From contig JAOTOL010001602.1 of assembly GCA_034440575.1 (NCBI GenBank), positions 35,001 through 99,000 on the forward strand: a stretch of DNA of 64,000 nt, in the 5' to 3' direction. The notes below the pieces were generated by a model. It was not told the DNA's origin. It did not search any database and was given only the letters and a program-made list of their open reading frames with translations. This document shows positions 37,241-51,521 of this stretch, piece by piece. The DNA is from Imbricaverruca yamaguchii. Taxonomy: Eukaryota > Arthropoda > Thecostraca > Neoverrucidae. A program made the position numbers and the translations under genes. Each line of letters starts with the position of its first letter. Position 1 is the stretch's first letter.

Positions 37241-37495
37241 CTTCACGAAACAACAGCGACAGAGATCTAACATTGTGCCTCCGGTGTCGACGTGCAACGC
37301 GACTTTTCGAGTGGCTCCTCCTCCGTCGACATGGCAACCCAGCAGACAAGCCTGACATCACGTGACGTAAAACCCTACCGAGTTGGCGGATGTTGCCAGT
37401 GACGGCGTCTGAGCAAATTGAGCGACACACCGCGAAGAGGCTACCAGCACGTGATCACTGGCGACAGATTGCCCGGACACGGACACGGAGGAACA

Positions 37496-37712
37496 CGTCG
37501 TCGCACCGCTTGTTTTGTTTGTTTGTCTTGTTGGGTGGTTCACGACACACTTTATCCACATTCACGGCTAATGACGCCGCTCACACTGTTTCGCATGTGG
37601 AACGCGGGGTTGGGAAATCTCCTGAGCGGCGCTAGTGTCGAACCCGGGACCTTTGGTACTCATAGTCCGACACCTTACCCACTCGGCCATCCCTGCCCCG
37701 TCGTCGCACCGC
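37496..37712 (-). mobile_element. SINE3 copy 3 with target-site duplication
   Basis: A perfect 14-bp duplication, CGTCGTCGCACCGC, lies at 37496-37509 and 37699-37712. On the minus strand the head reads GGCCGAGTGGGTAAGG, and the B box is GGTTCGACAC. The tail is ACAAGACAAACAAACAAAAC-like. Confidence 0.95.
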
Positions 37713-38399
37713 GTTGCGCGTCGATGCCGCGTCTGCGACACCTTCCCCAGCTCCAAAACCGTCGCGTCTCACTAATCGAGATCGTCGGCTGCGCCTCGAA
37801 CAACTTGTTCATTGACGCTTCAACTCGGCGTAATCACGCCGACGCCGGCGGCGTGTGTAATCAGACAATCAGACGTGTGTAATCAGGCGTGTGTAATCAG
37901 ACTGGCACAAGTTCCCACCGGGAAGTGGCGGCTCTGTTCGCACACAAATTCGCGGTGATATCCGGACCGGAAATCAATAGCGCTGAACGACGGAAGCCCG
38001 TCGACAGACGGGATTCCGGCTCCTTCGACGTTAGCCATTCACGGCATCCTGCGGAAAATACGGCAACTGATAACAATTGTGGCGAGGTAGTGAGCCAGTG
38101 GGGTTGCTGTGTTGACTAGGCGAGTGGGATGGATTTGGAGATGGGGTGGGGGGATGGAGGAATGGGTGAATGGGGAGGTTATTGGATAAACTGGAAGGCG
38201 AGATAATAAATTGCAGGGAGGATGAGTGGATTTGATTGCGTGACTAGAAGTGGCACGGAAGTCAACAGCATGAAGGGCACTACACAAGTAAAGGCAATGA
38301 AATTATAAACAAGAATGAATTGCAAACAGTTCCTCCAATGTGCTTTATTGATAACTCTGGGGATACCTGTGTAAATTAACAATTACCTGATAACTTCAA
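37713..38399. other. Unassigned sequence
   Basis: The phrase AATCAGACGTGTGTAATCAG is locally repeated near 37855-37900. No gene recognised. Confidence 0.45.
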
Positions 38400-38499
38400 T
38401 ACTTTTTCTTCAACGATAGGTAGTGAATTGGAAAAAAAATACCTGGAACACACATCAGTCCATTATATTATCTTACGCAGCCTAATTATGCAAGCATTA

Positions 38500-40155
<1,656 letters not shown>

Positions 40156-40410
40156 ATGTCAATTATAGTAATGTGCTATGCACGGCGATCTGGTGTCTTT
40201 TTGGGATATTTTCGTTTAAGAATCATGTTTCTTTCTTCTTCTTCATACTTTGTTCGTCCTTTCTCCTTAGTGTAGTAATAGTTTAGGAGATGCATGTGCA
40301 AGATTATGGATTTTGCATCATTTCCCCATTAACACATATGGCAGCTATTTTCCTGGAGCCTTCGAAGACGTTACTGACATTGCTAATTGTCTGAGAGGGC
40401 TCCAGGAACA
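40156..40410 (+). other. Likely LINE 3' UTR with a hairpin
   Basis: Follows the LINE stop. It contains 11-bp inverted arms, TTCCTGGAGCC (40350-40360) and its complement (40398-40408), with a 37-base loop. No poly-A or target-site duplication was identified, so the true LINE end is uncertain. Confidence 0.5.
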
Positions 40411-42014
40411 TCTTTTACTAATATCTGGTGGCGGGATCTGTCCAGTAAGAAACAGGAGCGGGGAGTGATGTGACTTGCGTTGAGTTGCTTACCACGACCT
40501 ACTTCTCACCATTGAAACTTAACGTAATTATGTCGCACGGGTATGGAAGGGCACACCTGTCTACCTATTAATGGGTAGGGAATTTACAAATACAATTTTA
40601 AAAAGAAAAGAAAGAGGCGAGGAGGAAGATCAGAGTGAATTAATGGAGTGTGGCAAGCCAAACTCGTCCAGAGTACCTGAAAATTAATGCGACGCGTTAA
40701 TGCATGCAGCATCACTCGAGACTGCATTGCAGCATTGCACTCTTCGCTATGAATGTTGCACACGGGCACATTTGGTTGCGGCGCAGATTTCGTTAATCGT
40801 TCTATTTATCGTACAGCATTCCACGTCGGAGCCAGAAAAGCACCAATTGCTGGGAATGGAAAAATATATCCATAATCATGGGTTTAGCTACTACCGATAT
40901 AAAATGGATTCGTTCCACGGAAGAACCACTTGAGAACAGATGCAATGAATGGAAACCCGTCTGGCGCTTTAACTTTATTCATCAACGAAGCCAGCTCCAG
41001 TGGTTTGCGGCAGAATCGCCAGGGAATTTCAAAACAAACGGTCGCGTCTCCCGAAGTAACCTCTGGGACGGCGGGGCTGTAACTTCAACGCCACCCTGGA
41101 GTGCCATCTGCACAGCAGGGAACTTGTGGAAAATTATAGTCGCTTTTTGGCGATCATGACACGCACTTCACGGTCGAGCGGCGTGGAGAGCCACCGTTTG
41201 CGGGGAATTGCAACGCTTTGGATTCTTTTCGAAAATGTTGCAGAAAGTGCTGCAGATAGCAGGCTCCCGGAGGACACAGCTGCGAACGACGCAGAAGTTC
41301 CGGAGAGTCTTCTTTCAACTGGCAGAAAAACAAACAGCACGTTGACGGGCCTCGATGTTCCAGCCGGAAAGTCCCTGATAGGTTTATGCGTTTGCAACAA
41401 TGTACTCTATGATCACAGAATTGGGGCGTGTATGCGGTTCCATCGCTAATGCTTGCACTTGGCGGTTTACGGAGTTGTGTACGTTTAATTATTTGTCTAC
41501 GCCTCTTGATATGCCATCATGATATCGAGATTTCAGGCAGCCATGTTTTGAACCATTTGAGCAAGGAAAAATTTCCAATGATGGCATGTGCGTAGCTGCT
41601 GCGTTGCTATAAATCATTCTGGTCCAATGTATATAAATGCAGCTTAAATTTTTAGATATGAATCAGTTTATGAATCTACAGCCCGGCTCGAATTATATTT
41701 GTGGTGCTATGATACAATTCAACCTATCGATTTTCTTGCATTCATATCCGCCATGGCACAACATCATAAATCACCTTCTATCTTGTTTGAAACATATACT
41801 AGGGAAAAGTGTACGTGAAGAGCAAATTGCATGATGAACGCGTGATATTCGGCTGGCAACCCAATACAACATCCTGGACCACGGAATTCCCAATTTCTGG
41901 CGTCTGAATCCACCCATGCAGCGCCTAGATGGAGGAACTCATATCATATCTCATATAGAGGGATTCGGTCAGACGCATTCGCTTTAGTTGCCACGCGAAG
42001 CAATCAGACTTTTC
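40411..42014. other. Unassigned sequence
   Basis: Open frames at 40878-41449 lack recognisable domains. No repeat family seen. Confidence 0.45.
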
Positions 42015-42774
42015 TTACCCAACCCGTCTCTCCTGTCAGATCCTCACACACCGTCCTGAGAGGGGAGGGGGAGGGGGTTGATAAAGACCCCTCTAATCTT
42101 CAAACCAAGCGTCGCACGAAAACGAAATAGGTGTCATCGGAACGCACTCGACGAGTAGGGCCAGACACCGCCTCCAAACATTCCCCCCAAAAGTAATGTC
42201 ACTAGGGACCATAGAGTTTCACGACTTGCATCATGTTTGTGGCCTTGGGGGTTCACTTTGAGGGAGATTAAAAAAACGCAAATTATTTCGAATCAGAAAA
42301 GAAAAGGGAAATCGACCAGAGCCATGAAATGTTTGGCCACCAAAAAACCTTATTTTTTATCTTGTTTTAGTGAAAAAAAATTGAGTGCTCAAGTTGTGTT
42401 TAATTTTCGTTTTCTAATGGGTAGAGGGGACCGAGAAGCGTTGTTGGAAGTCAAACTTGCTCCAATAAAAAATGTTTATTTTAGCCAGGATCGTCGATTT
42501 TATGTCTAATGGAAAAATTTACAAAACTAATAAGTAATCAAAAAGGGAGAAAAAATGAAGCGTGACGACTGGTTGAACTTTTTTTGGAGGTGACCTCACT
42601 TGAGCTTGACTAACTCGTTGACCCTAAATGACCTGACTTCAAAATTTTGACACATGTCAAATTGATGTTGAAAAAGTTATGCTGAATTTCGGCGCTCTGC
42701 CACGCTCCATTCTTTCACAGTCCGCGGAAAACCTCAGGGGGGGGCGTTGTCGTCAACGGGACCGTACGGGTTAA
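42015..42774 (+). mobile_element. Family A TTAA element, copy 3
   Basis: 760 bp. The diverged left end begins TTACCCAACCCGTCT and the right end is CGTACGGGTTAA (TTAA 42771-42774). Relative to copy 4 it lacks about 100 bp of the interior, the segment upstream of GCGTGACGACTGG. TGACCTCACTT and TTGACCCTAAATGACCTGAC phrases are retained. No coding frame. Confidence 0.88.
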
Positions 42775-43123
42775 GTAGATAATACGAAAGTGATGCATTG
42801 GTACATGTATGATGAATTATATTTCATATAGAACGTTCTATATTCTATATTTTACCGATAGTGCAGGGAAATCATAGCCATTGGATACTACTTAGAACTA
42901 GCAGCAACAAAGATGAATGAAGATTATCCGCATAAATCCTGCTGATATAGCATGTTGAGTTTATATATGAAAACAAATGACCGTTGAGTGGATTCCTCCA
43001 ATTATCACTTCTTCACTTCAGGAAGTTATGAAAACAATATAAATCAAATTAATCAGCATCTGAATTACAATAACCATTGGATTATTTCAAAGAGCGATGT
43101 GTAGCTATGAAGTAACAACTGGC
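42775..43123. other. AT-rich spacer between two family A copies
   Basis: 349 bp with no recognised feature, containing short ATATAGAAC/TCTATAT-type repeats near 42825-42855. Confidence 0.5.
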
Positions 43124-43874
43124 TTAGCCCGCGCCGTATTTCCGGTCAGATCCTCACATCCCGTCTCGGGAGGAGGGTGGAGAGTAACCCCCATCTGAAA
43201 TCCCAACTAAGCGTCGCACGAAAACGAAAGAGGTGTCATCGGAAAGCACTCGACGAGTAATGTCTGGATCCACCCCTAAAAAACAATTCCCCAAAAGTGA
43301 CATCACTAGGGGGGGCTAGCTTTTCACGACTTTTCACGACTTACATTATGTTTTTAGCTCTGGGGAATTCATTTTGTGGATATTTGAAAATGAAAGAAAA
43401 CTTGAAAACATGAGTTTCCAAGTTTTCTTTAATTTTCCTTTCCTAATATATAGAGGAGACCGAGAAGCGTTGTTGGACTTTCCTCATAAAAAATGCTTCC
43501 TTTAGTCAGAATCTTCAATTTGAACTGCAATAGGTAAATATGAAAAAAATTATATGTAGTCAAAAACGGAAAATATGATTCCCCTCGTACGTTGTATTGC
43601 ATCCCTAAAGATAACCAAACGCTGAAAGTTTCATTATAATATCTGCTTCCGTTAAAGCGTGACGACTGGTTTAACATTTTTGGAGGTGACCTTACTTGAC
43701 CTTGACTAACTCGTTGAACCTGGATGACCTGACTTCACAATTTTGAAACAGTACGCCAAATTGATGTGGAAAAAGGGATGCCAAATTTTGGCGCGCTGCC
43801 TCTCGCCGTTCGTTCACTATCCGCGAACAAAACCTGAGGGGGGGGGGCGGTTGAAGAGAGACGGAACAGATTAG
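43124..43874 (+). mobile_element. Family A TTAA element, copy 4
   Basis: 751 bp. The left end is TTAGCCCGCGCCGTATTTCC (from 43124). The right end is AACAGATTAG (43871-43874), so the flanking tetramer is TTAG on both sides. The right subterminal G-run plus CGGTTGAAGA is present. Same orientation as copy 3, 349 bp away. Confidence 0.88.
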
Positions 43875-44689
43875 CCAATTGACAAACATTTTGGCTTCAC
43901 TTTCCCAAACCGGCAAAGGTTCACGCAAAAATATTTTGACGGCTTGCCGAAATCCAAGCTATTGTTGTCTCGAAAGTTATGTCAAGGTCAAGGTCAAGGA
44001 ACTTCGCAACTCACAATCGGCATCCTCCGTGAACAGTCTAAGAACCGCACATGTGTATGTTTAACGGATAGGGAAATTGCCCCCCCCCCCACCACCACAG
44101 AGTAAGTTAGCGCCTTTCCTAGACCTGACGGTGACATCGAAGGGTGCGTTTCCGGCGCCGCAACGCACGCCCACCGCGCGGGCCGACTTCCGTCGTCTCC
44201 GACAGCCCGCGCCGTTGGTGTCCGAAGTGAGGCTCTGGCCACTCGCGCGGCAATAAGACCGGCCGGATCTACAGCGCGTCCGACGAATCGTGGCGCCCGA
44301 CCTGAATGGCCATCGATTGCGAGCATGGCATCGGAAGTGGTCGTTTCCGGCCTGTCTCGGAGCGAGTGCAGCTGGCGTCTTCTCCCGCGGACTGGAGGAG
44401 GGAGAAGGGCTGGGGGCAGGTGGTTCCGGGATTTTTGCAACAGGTGCAGTGAGGACAGGCATTCATTACCAGCGCTGGAGAGGGGGGAGTGGTCTCAGGA
44501 TCGATGCAGCAAGAGCAGTCCAGATAATTGTGCCTTCGTAGCATCTGCTTGAAGTGGCATGTGCACTGTTCATCAACTCTCCAGCCCACAGCGAGCCCCA
44601 CCTCCTCGACGGTGACGTTCCGGCCGGCGAATGAGGGCTTCCAGGAGTGCCGGGGCTGGAGTGTGGAGTGCCGGCACTCCACTGCAGAC
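43875..44689. other. Unassigned, GC-rich in part
   Basis: 44100-44460 is GC- and CpG-rich with overlapping frames on both strands. No protein recognised. A C-run lies at 44081-44091. Confidence 0.45.
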
Positions 44690-45040
44690 TGTACCGCTCT
44701 GCACGGTGGGGTAGACTGCCGCATTGTACGGTCGGGTAGACTGCCGCTTTGTACGGTCGGGTAGACTGCCGCTTTGCACGGCGAGGTAGACTGTACCGTA
44801 TTACACGGCGTGGTAGGCTGTACCGCACTGCACGGCGTGGTAGCCTGTACCGCATTGCACGACGTGGCAGTCGATGCCGCACTGCGCGGCGTGGTAGACT
44901 GTTGCGCACTACACGGCGTGGTAGGCTGTACCGCATTGCACGACGCGGCAGTCGATGCCGCATTGCGCGGCGTGGTAGACTGTACCGTATTACACGGCGT
45001 GGTAGGCTGTACCGCACTACACGGCGTGGTAGACTGTCCC
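44690..45040. repeat. 27-bp minisatellite
   Basis: About 13 units of GGCGTGGTAGACTGTACCGC plus ACTGCAC. The period is nine codons, so plus and minus frames stay open (RGRLYRIAR-like; the 264-codon minus frame 44269-45063). Units alternate between GTAGACTG, GTAGGCTG and GCAGTCGATG sub-types. Confidence 0.92.
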
Positions 45041-45238
45041 ACCGATAGACAGGAACAGAGCACACGAAAAGAGACGACTGCCCGCTAATATCAAGGACAC
45101 GCGCCATATACTCTGTGGGCCGATCCATGGAAAGGACACTGCCTCAAGGCAAACAAGCACAGCAGTTTGCCAAACCTAACCTGGCGCCGACAGGAGACAT
45201 CACCACAATAGCGAAACCAGTACCACTTTCAACTGTGT

Positions 45239-45511
<273 letters not shown>

Positions 45512-45613
45512 GGTTGTCTCATATAACCGGCAGGTGCCATCATTCAGGAAGCAGGCTCAATGAACTGGTAATTCACGTAATTAGCCCAAAAAAAACACCG
45601 CTGTGGAAAACCA

Positions 45614-45643
45614 CCGCTGTGACATTTTCCAATGTCACAGCGG
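45614..45643. repeat. Perfect 13-bp hairpin
   Basis: Arms CCGCTGTGACATT (45614-45626) and its complement (45631-45643), loop TTCC. Another CCGCTGTG lies just upstream at 45598. Confidence 0.93.
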
Positions 45644-46105
45644 CGATCGAACACCAGTGTACACGACTTCACGATTTTGTTCTGCAAACAGGCCGCTACA
45701 CTATTGCAACTCAGTCACAGCATTCTATGAAACGACACGCATTTTGTTTTGCAGTGGCATTTCAGAGTTGTTGCACCAGCATCGGCATAGCATTAGTAAC
45801 AATAGTACAATGTAGATATCAATTTGCCTTTAATACTGAACCCAATGTTACAAGATGCCAAGTGGAAACTTTTTTTTAAGAACTCATTAAGGAAACGAAC
45901 TCATTCATTAAGGCAACCCATGTCATAATATTTCATGGACGAATCTTGGGATGTAGATTTGGTGCCAACCCAATTATTGGCTGGAATGTCTTGCAGCTCT
46001 GGCATTGTTTGTTTTGCACGGCACTCGATGTTTTACCTTCTTAGAATGGCCCCTTTCCCTTTGCCACGCCTATTGGCGTGCCACCATCTGGCTTGCCGTG
46101 TTATG

Positions 46106-46226
46106 TGCCGTGCCGTGCCGTGCCGTGCCGTGCCGTGCCGTGCCGTGCCGTGCCGTGCCGTGCCGTGCCGTGCCGTGCCGTGCCGTGCCGTGCCGTGCCG
46201 TGCCGTGCCTTGCCGTGCCGTGCCGT
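46106..46226. repeat. (TGCCG)n pentanucleotide array
   Basis: About 24 units with two substitutions near the end. 45644-46105 has no recognised feature. Confidence 0.97.
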
Positions 46227-46352
46227 GTCCTGTGCCATTTTTTTTTGTGTGGGAAAACTAGCAACCGAACTTGAAATAGGTAGGCAGAAGGGACGGTGGA
46301 CTCATTGTGTGCCGCACGTTAGTCCACAGCGTACAGCCCGTCTGCTTTAGAG

Positions 46353-46580
46353 CCGCCCCGGTAGCTCGTTGGTTGCTGTGCCTGCACTTCTCCCTTTATG
46401 TGGGAAAACTAGCAACCGAACTTGGACATAAGGCCGGGGACGAGCTACCACGGCCGTGACGGTCTTGGTTATTTGGTACTCATTGTTGTGCATGGTCACG
46501 AATTAGCTCTGATCAGCAGTAGAACCCTGGCTCCTCAAGCCACCCAAACAACGTCTGAAAATTTATTTTAAAGAAAAACT
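46353..46580 (+). mobile_element. SINE1 copy 3, internally rearranged
   Basis: The head CCCCGGTAGCTCGTTGGTTG and the 3' half (AAGGCCGGGGACGAGCTACC through GAACCCTGGCTCCTCAAGCC and the A/T-rich tail) match the other SINE1 copies. The middle, including the B box, is replaced by 46399-46424, an exact 26-bp copy of 46248-46273. Without the B box it should be inactive as a Pol III unit. Confidence 0.85.
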
Positions 46581-46584
46581 TGTA

Positions 46585-48925
46585 CTGGCGGCACGGCGGG
46601 TAACACAAGGGACCGAGCTGTGACCGGAAACTGTAGTGTCGGTACCTAGATATGCCAGATACCTCGGATATCGGTAGTACTGCGATTGGACTATACCTAC
46701 TACCGTAGGTGCTGCTGCGGTGATTTTGCCAGGTAGAGGAAATTAGACTGGGCATTGGGAGCAATCGATAGATCGAAAGCGATCTACTTCGCAGTGCTGT
46801 ATGGAGCTATACGCTACATGAGGTATGACGTTGCATCGATCCACCAAAGCATGGTCAATTTCGTTCGATGCACTTCTCGACTGCACTAACGAAAGTGAAC
46901 ACAAGACAAGAAGACAGAGAGCACGAAAACAAAGCAAACGGTTGCTTTCCACGAGAAAACGCACAGTATTCAAGCCCGAACGGCAATGCTCGAACCCCGG
47001 TTGTGGACGTCTAGTAACTGCTGAGGGAACCGCTTAATTCGGAGCATCGTAGCCATGGAGCCGCAGCCCGGCTGACCATCCGAGTTTGCTGGCTTTGACA
47101 ACAAATGTCGACAACGCCTTCACGATGTCCCGGGTTCGTCACTATGCCTTGAGCGTAAACAGCGCAGTGAGCATTGTGAGCTACGTGGCTACGGGATTTT
47201 CTCATAGCCACGTTCGGTTCTTTCCCGAAATGGTGGTGATGGATGCATGCAATTGCAACTGCAGTGCTTAACCAATGCTTCGACGCGAAACCCACATGAG
47301 CCATGTGTGTATCAAGTGGTTCTGGGAGGTATGATACCATCAGGCTATCATGGTGTCATGACACCATACTCAGGTCTGCATGACACCATACTGAGGCCAT
47401 ATACATATTCCAAACGATCAAACGATGGGATTCTGACCTAGCGACTGCATTCAGATATGTGTGAGCATGTTACCAGTTGCAAACGATGGGGATCTGGCCT
47501 CGTGACTGGTTTTCAGCTCTGGGTGAACATTTGACCTGGTCCAAGGTATGAGTTTCCGACTTGTCATAGGCGTGGAATATTTTTTCTTATTTGCATCATC
47601 CAATCACAGTAATGTGTCGTACCACTTAGGGGACGCCAATTTAAATTCGGCAGAAATGAGCAACGAACTCCATGAGCGCGTGAATTGGAATTAATTGTGC
47701 ATGGCCCTCCATTCATCATTCCAGTGATTTTCAAGTCCAGCTAATGCCCATTCATGTCACACTGTCTGCATTCATGGCGCGCTGAAAATTGCCATGCATA
47801 AACATGTTAATTCTCCGGAAATGAAGGTTTTTATTGACGACAAGGAACTGCGATTACAAATTGCCGGAATTCCAGCGAAATGACTTTCACTCGGACAAAC
47901 AGCGCCTGGGCGACACTCCGTGAGTTAATGCTGTCGCGTTCCAGTTCACTCGGATGCACATCTCTCTGCCAGCAGCGAAACACACCCTTCGACCCTTCGA
48001 TTGGACACGGTGCGCATCGTGTAGAACGTTGGTGCAGGTCCGAAGTTTAAAATTAAATTCGATATTTGCCTTCACTATGCTTTATTTGACAGTTGTACTG
48101 TTGAATTATAATCTGACTTGAATCGATGCACTTTGCTCTTGTATTCAAGATCGGCTGGACGCTATTTTACTGCAGACCAGGTGAATATTGCTTCACTCGC
48201 TGTGGTGTTGTTCGGTCCCATCTGGCACTTCGCATTACCGGTTATATGTTTGTTGACAAGGCCTGTGTGTTTGCCTGACGGCACAAGTGTACTTCCGGGA
48301 ATCCATCTGGTTGCCATGGTGACCAGGGATCGCCTGTCGACCGGACAGTTCTGTTTTATTTCTCTGACATGTTTATTTCCACTCTGGTGACGGGAGGGCG
48401 GTGCTAGAAATGGCGACGGAAACCACGTCCGCTGCCATTGAAATTGACAACGCTTGGTGTTCGGGCGACTGGGGATATATGCGAGTTGATACTCGCTCGA
48501 GAGAAACCCGGATGTTGGGGTAGTGGCGACGTGGCGCCACTTACTAAATGTGCGCTCGCAGCAAGTATGTCAGGTAAGAACAGGTGTGGATAATCTTAGC
48601 TAGATACCGTTTTGCTGGGGACTGTGTGGGCTCGTGTGCTCGTAGCACACTGCGTTCTGGCTATGTGTGTGTAGAGCCCAGCTTTCCCCAGTGATTACGG
48701 TGTAAATTGCGCAACATCAGTTAGTTTTCTGATTGCTGACACTAGTAGTTATGCGGTCTCTATTGCAGCTTGCCCCACCCTCTTCAAACCGCAATTGCTC
48801 GACATTCTAATGACAGCGCATGCATGTTTGCCTTGCATTTGACACGGAGCTGGTTACCTGCGATGTTATTCCCCGGTCACCGTAGGCCACACCTGCTCAC
48901 TTCACTTAAACATTCAGTCTTCAGG
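46585..48925. other. Unassigned, with an 18-bp palindrome
   Basis: No gene recognised over about 2.3 kb. An uninterrupted palindrome, ATGGTGTCATGACACCAT, lies at 47350-47367, and half of it (CATGACACCATACT) is repeated at 47379-47392. Confidence 0.45.
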
Positions 48926-49409
48926 TGGCGGATCCAGGAGGGAGCATGTGCCTCCCCCGAAGGCACGTATCGCCCCTTTAACTGGAAAAAGGCGTCACCT
49001 CAGGACGCTGGAGTGCACTTTGCCCACCGTTCAATAAGTTTTTTTTCAGTCGATGGCACCCCTCAGATAGCAAAAAGATAATTTGGAGTCGGCGTCAGTT
49101 TCGTGAATAATATGAGTGATAAATCACCCTGACTCGCCCGAATATTTTTTTTTTTCACCTGATGGCGCCCTTCCGGAGAATATTGGCTCACCTCCAGAAC
49201 CAGCTCCTCTCAATAAAATTGCTGGACCCGCCGCTGCAGTCTTCTCATGACATCCGCGTCAGCCCAGCCCGAAACGGCGACTTTTGCCTGACATTTAGCT
49301 TCCGTCTACACTGGCGCCGACAGCCCAGCCCGGAACGTGAAGGTGCCTCCTGCATGCGGCAACTCGGAGGCAAACCTCCGCACATGGACCGAACCACCAG
49401 TCAAGACCA

Positions 49410-49578
49410 TAACTTGCATGTCCCCCGGTCCCGCACCGAGATGGGGAAGAGACGTTTTAGCTCCAGAGCGCCACATATGTACATCTCACTGCCACCTGAG
49501 CTGACGCGACTTCCCGTGTCGATCTTTGGTCGCCACCTACGGCAGTACCTGTTTGACTTTCCGCCCGTGCCGGACTGA
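49410..49578 (+). pseudogene. LINE C-terminal remnant, CR1/L2-like
   Basis: The reading frame that ends at 49578 closes with PRSRTEMGKRRFSS, SLPPELTRLP and FGRHLRQYLF. This is the usual C-terminal pattern of Jockey-superfamily (CR1/L2) ORF2 proteins: a G-x-R-x-F segment, then LP-x-L, then a final F-x-x-x-L-x-x-x-LF. No reverse transcriptase motifs were found upstream, so it is a 5'-truncated fragment. 49590-49740 looks like its 3' UTR, with a TTTTATTTTATTTT stretch. Confidence 0.7.
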
Positions 49579-49740
49579 TTGACTGCTCGACTTGCTGTAT
49601 TTTATTTTATTTTATTTTTATCTTGTATTCTGTGAGTTTGACCTTTTGTGCTGTGTTGTTGTATCCATTTGACACGATGTCATAATAGCCACGAGTCAAT
49701 TGTGGATGACCTCAATGAAGTCTGTCTGTCTATGGAAATC

Positions 49741-51317
49741 GCATTAATTGCTGCCGGTTATCTGCCGCATAGGAGCTGACAGGGCAGACACATCACACCG
49801 ACCGCCGGCAGCCAATTTCGCGACGTCATTTTCGGTGGCCTACAGTGTGACAGGGCGTCAGCCCAACGTGATTGCTTCTGAACCTCACAGAATGGCGGGT
49901 GCCAGTTCCACTCGTCGGCATGCTTCGCGCCAATGTTTATCGAACCAGGAGGTCTGACAGAGCCGTGCATTGTTGACGAAGCTTCGATGTGAAAGGAGCG
50001 GAACGGCTGCCGACGAAACTCCGATGCGGGGAGGGTGAAAAGGCGCAGGTCGTCAGATGGCCGTGCGCACTTTCTTACGAGCGGGGGCGAACTCGACGCG
50101 AGTTTGCTGCCGTATGCACGCGATACATGGGCCACGTTCCGTACGTCAAGGGGAGCCACTGACCCTTACGCTCATTGATGTGGTCCCCCTGCAATTTGAC
50201 ATTCATTGATCACATATTTGGCCCCTCCCCAATCAGGCCGAAGCTTATCAACTGGATCTATGGTAGTACACTAGATACAAATGGTTTTCGGAGCATCTTT
50301 GTTATTACGGAAGTCATTCCTTCTCCTTCTCAATCAACTTCAAAAAGTGCTAGACTTTCTTCACCTGAAGTTAGATCCTCTTCTTGCTCAATTGTGATGT
50401 CTGACTAACTTTTGTGACAAAGTGTTTCTTAAATTCTTGAAATCGTCTTTCAAAGAAATGCGAGAGTAAACGCGGTAAATGTTGCGAGAGTTGCAAAGGT
50501 TGATTAAAAAAGTTGTCATGTTTTGGAAGGAAATTGTAAGATCATATTTGTAAGGTGTGCAACAACCGCGTTTTTCCATGCAAATATTTGACGACAAAAA
50601 TTGTCACAGATGGCATAAACGCCTCATTTGGGAACCACGAAGAGTGAAACATCGGATCATGCTCCACCTCATGCGTATGAATTGCATCACATTGTCCAAG
50701 TTATGAAACGAGGAGCCAAAGGACATCCGGAAGAGCTGCCTCACACAAATGTTGGAGATAACGCGATTTCAATTAAATGGGGTGTCGCCATCGCAACGGA
50801 GATGCGAGAGGTAATACGAGGAGCGATCAGCAGAGGAAAAGTGAACAACTTCCACTGCACCAAAAGCTTTCCTATAACTCGGCGCAATTATCAAGGAATT
50901 CGAACACACTTTTGCTCGAACCAACTATATGTGTTACCCGTATACAGCTGTGAATGACGAAAACAGAGAAGAAAGCAAACGCATCGTAGTTTTATGCGGC
51001 TTAAAAGTTAGAAACGTTCGACGATTCAAGACACTAGTGGTGTAGTGGAACATTCAATTTACCTTCGAATTGTTACTCCCAAATATATGTCACGTCGAGC
51101 GAGCGACACCGTCACATGTCGCTAACACGTGACGGTAGGGGACACAACAGTGTGTGTCCCTCTCACGTGACAAGGAAGCCCTGAACTAGACAGCATCCGA
51201 GTCTGGAACACTTCGCACTGCCTCGTTTTAGCACTTGGCAGGGGGACTAGAACGGCCATCGCGCGTGCAGTAGTCCGAGTACACGATCTGCTGTTGCAGC
51301 TGTCGCACCGAGCAGCT
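49741..51317. other. Unassigned sequence
   Basis: An imperfect hairpin lies at 51126-51172 (CACGTGA arms with GGGGACACA/TGTGTCCC inner stems). The plus frame 50628-50957 has no recognisable domain. Confidence 0.45.
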
Positions 51318-51521
51318 TTGGTGATGCTCGCTGTTTGTATATTGGGTGTTCCGTGACGCACTTTATGCACGATCACGGCTAATCGCCCACGCTGTTTCGC
51401 CGGCGGGCCGCGGGATTGGGAAATGTCCTAAAGTGATGCGAGTGTTGAACGCTGGACCTTTGGTGTCCAGACCTCAGCACCTTGACCCTTCGGGCATCCC
51501 CGGCCCGTGTTGGTGGTGCTC
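51318..51521 (-). mobile_element. SINE3 copy 4, diverged
   Basis: Minus-strand SINE3 with more substitutions than the others (B-box region GTTCAACAC). It is flanked by TTGGTGATGCTC (51318-51329) and TTGGTGGTGCTC (51510-51521), 11 of 12 matching. Probably the oldest SINE3 in the window. Confidence 0.88.

Noticed and set aside
44269..45128. 264- and 220-codon minus frames
   Set aside because: Nine-residue periodicity from the 27-bp minisatellite.
48926..49085. hAT-like element beginning GGCGGATCCAGG
   Set aside because: No matching inverted end or duplication was found nearby.
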